This document shows, in pieces, positions 6,280 to 7,597 of a stretch of DNA of 7,597 nt. Position 1 is the first letter of the stretch, and every line of letters starts with the position of its first letter. A model generated the notes under the pieces. It ran no database searches and was not told the origin of the DNA. It saw only the letters and a program-made list of their open reading frames with translations. This DNA comes from Deltaproteobacteria bacterium. Lineage in GTDB: Bacteria > Desulfobacterota > Desulfobulbia > Desulfobulbales > VMSU01. The stretch covers positions 1 through 7,597 of the forward strand of contig JAJSAA010000225.1 of NCBI GenBank assembly GCA_024274995.1. Direction: 5' to 3'. The position numbers and the translations under genes are program-made.

Positions 6280-7350
6280 ATGACTAATAAAACTAAATTC
6301 ACTCCCCGGGGCAGGGCCTTGCTTATCGGCAGTCTGCCAGTAGACGATTATGACCAGGCCCTGCGGATGATAATGGCCCACACACCGGAGATTCCCCTCT
6401 GGCCTCAACTGCCATCCAATCCCTTAGAGAGGATGTTAAACCAGTTTGTCGAGGATCTCCCCGGTCTGTTTGAAACCGAGAACAATACCTGGTTCGACCT
6501 CGGCAGCCCTGATTTTGAGGCCGAGCAGTTAGCCTTCTACGAAGAATACCTGCGGGTTAGTGAAGACCACTCCCTGCTGCTTAACTCCCGTTTCACGCTC
6601 AGCGCCAAACGGGCCAGGGGCATATATGCCCTGCGTGATTCCTTGTTGGATACCGCTCCCAGCGCCGTTAAAGGCCAAATTACCGGCCCATTCACCCTCC
6701 TCACCGGGCTGCATGACAAGAATCACAAACTGGGCTATTACAATCCAGAATTCAGGGATATAACAGTAAAGAATTTAGCCATGAAAGCTGCCTGGCAGGT
6801 TGAATTTCTGCGGGATAACGAACGGCCGGTCATCATTTTCATTGATGAACCTGCCCTGTCCGGCCTTGGTTCATCGGCCTTTATCAGCATAGCCCTGGAA
6901 GATATCGCCCAGGATCTGGCTGAAGTTATCGGCGCCATCCAACAGTCCGGCGGCCTGGCCGGTATTCATGTCTGTGCTAACACCGACTGGTCGTTTCTGC
7001 TTTCATTGGGTCTGGATATTTTAAGTTTTGATGCCTATGGCTATTTTGACCGTCTGATCGCCTGCAAAAAAGATGTTCACGCCTTCCTCGACCAGGGTGG
7101 GATCATCGCCTGGGGAATTGTCCCCACCGCCAACGAGAAACTCATAGCCAAAGAAACCGCCACCTCTCTGGCCCGGCTCTGGGAAAGCCAGGTAGAGCAA
7201 TTATGCGGCGGCAATTGGGATCGAACCGCCATATTAGAACGTAGCCTCATCACCCCAAGCTGCGGAACCGGCGCCCTGCCCCTGACAGCAGCAGAGCTGG
7301 TTCTGCGACTGACACAAGAAACAAGTAAAATAATAACCAATAATAAATAG
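6280..7350 (+). CDS. Stand-alone MetE C-terminal-like protein (UROD/MetE-like fold), possible methionine synthase
   Basis: This 356-residue protein resembles the catalytic half of cobalamin-independent methionine synthase; full MetE is about twice as long and has an extra N-terminal domain. Visible family motifs are GQITGPFTLL (132-141), FIDEPAL (187-193, like IDEPAL of MetE) and HVC (230-232). SFDAYG (249-254) sits where MetE has its glutamate zinc ligand, and SCGTG (327-331) is at the last cysteine. The inferred zinc-thiolate site is therefore H230, C232, D251 and C328. Short MetE relatives include folate-independent methionine synthases that take methyl groups from corrinoid carriers, and other thiol methyltransferases. 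I infer methyl transfer to homocysteine or a similar thiol, but the donor cannot be read from sequence. No signal peptide or membrane segment is visible, so it is cytoplasmic. The ribosome site before the ATG is weak, and no earlier in-frame start exists before a stop at 6250-6252. It stands alone on the plus strand, diverging from tRNA-Leu. Confidence 0.85.
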   Translation: MTNKTKFTPRGRALLIGSLPVDDYDQALRMIMAHTPEIPLWPQLPSNPLERMLNQFVEDLPGLFETENNTWFDLGSPDFEAEQLAFYEEYLRVSEDHSLLLNSRFTLSAKRARGIYALRDSLLDTAPSAVKGQITGPFTLLTGLHDKNHKLGYYNPEFRDITVKNLAMKAAWQVEFLRDNERPVIIFIDEPALSGLGSSAFISIALEDIAQDLAEVIGAIQQSGGLAGIHVCANTDWSFLLSLGLDILSFDAYGYFDRLIACKKDVHAFLDQGGIIAWGIVPTANEKLIAKETATSLARLWESQVEQLCGGNWDRTAILERSLITPSCGTGALPLTAAELVLRLTQETSKIITNNK

Positions 7351-7409
7351 TAACTATTCAGCTGCGCTTACGAGTTGAGGGTATTTTGCCGCCCTCGCTG
7401 AATGGTTAC
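7350..7409. repeat. Two-tier palindrome, REP/MITE-like, after the MetE-like gene
   Basis: Thirteen bases (7350-7362, GTAACTATTCAGC) pair completely with 7397-7409 (GCTGAATGGTTAC), using one G-U pair. Nested inside, GAGGG (7377-7381) pairs with CCCTC (7392-7396), stacked directly on the outer stem with a 14-base bulge on one side and a 10-base loop. The first base is the last base of the upstream stop codon. No T-run follows on the plus strand, so it is not a canonical terminator. The shape resembles dispersed palindromic units of REP or MITE type, and it may also block 3' exonucleases. Copy number cannot be judged here. Confidence 0.6.
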
Positions 7410-7436
7410 CTAATAAATAAGAAAATAAGATAAAAG

Positions 7437-7597
7437 ATGAACAAAGATAGTCAAATTTTAAAGAATAGAATAAAAAAAGCCGGCGACCTGGCTGCGCTTG
7501 GAGCCAATCTCTACGCCAATGATTTTATCCCCGATCAGACCATCGCGGCCCTGCTCGCCATGCAGCCGCCGGATGAAGACAGCCGCAGCCCGGAGCA
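7437..7597 (+). CDS. lysS: Lysyl-tRNA synthetase, class II, N-terminal fragment (cut by window end)
   Basis: The ATG at 7437 opens a frame that runs off the window after 53 codons. Its start, MNKDSQILKNRIKKAGDL followed by LGANLYANDF and PDQTIAALL, resembles the N-terminal helix and the Y-x-N-x-F region ahead of the OB-fold tRNA-binding domain in LysS. LysS charges tRNA-Lys in the cytoplasm. The catalytic motifs are outside the window, so identification rests on this short segment. The ribosome site is poor, with only A/G-rich AAGATAAAAG before the ATG. The 86-base gap from the MetE-like stop contains the palindrome and AT-rich DNA, with no T-box visible. The gene may share a transcript with the MetE-like gene or have its own promoter. 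Confidence 0.7.
   Translation, partial: MNKDSQILKNRIKKAGDLAALGANLYANDFIPDQTIAALLAMQPPDEDSRSPE

Overview
The window looks like ordinary chromosomal housekeeping DNA from a Gram-negative bacterium. My best guess is the Desulfobacterota (former Deltaproteobacteria), because tRNA-Leu, tig, clpP, clpX and lon sit in that order with tRNA-Val and probable tRNA-Asp behind them, and the proteins look like that group. This placement is inference from layout and protein character, not a database match. Base composition looks even, about half G+C by eye, with no patch suggesting recent transfer.

Left and centre (1-6069), all on the minus strand. Read in the direction of transcription, the order is tRNA-Leu(UAG), a terminator-like hairpin and candidate promoter, tig (trigger factor), clpP, clpX, lon, a palindrome, tRNA-Val(UAC), and a tRNA cut by the window edge that is probably tRNA-Asp. 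The four protein genes are tightly packed: tig and clpP overlap in ATGA, clpP and clpX are 6 bases apart, and clpX and lon are 20 bases apart. They form a protein-quality-control operon. Trigger factor meets nascent chains at the ribosome, ClpXP unfolds and degrades tagged proteins, and Lon degrades misfolded and regulatory proteins. All catalytic and ATP-binding motifs of the three protease components are intact.

Right (6070-7597), plus strand. A divergent intergenic region of about 210 bases carries candidate promoters for tRNA-Leu (leftward) and for a 356-residue protein (rightward). That protein is a stand-alone version of the catalytic half of cobalamin-independent methionine synthase (MetE), with a recognisable zinc-ligand set. 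It is followed by a 60-base two-tier hairpin that looks like a REP or MITE-like unit, and then by the first 53 codons of a probable lysyl-tRNA synthetase gene.

I found no mobile-element gene, CRISPR array, defence system or clearly novel multi-gene system. The points most worth checking are the methyl donor of the short MetE-like protein, the palindrome after it, the M-G-F variant of the ClpX loop that docks on ClpP, and the palindrome carrying a candidate promoter element in front of tRNA-Val.
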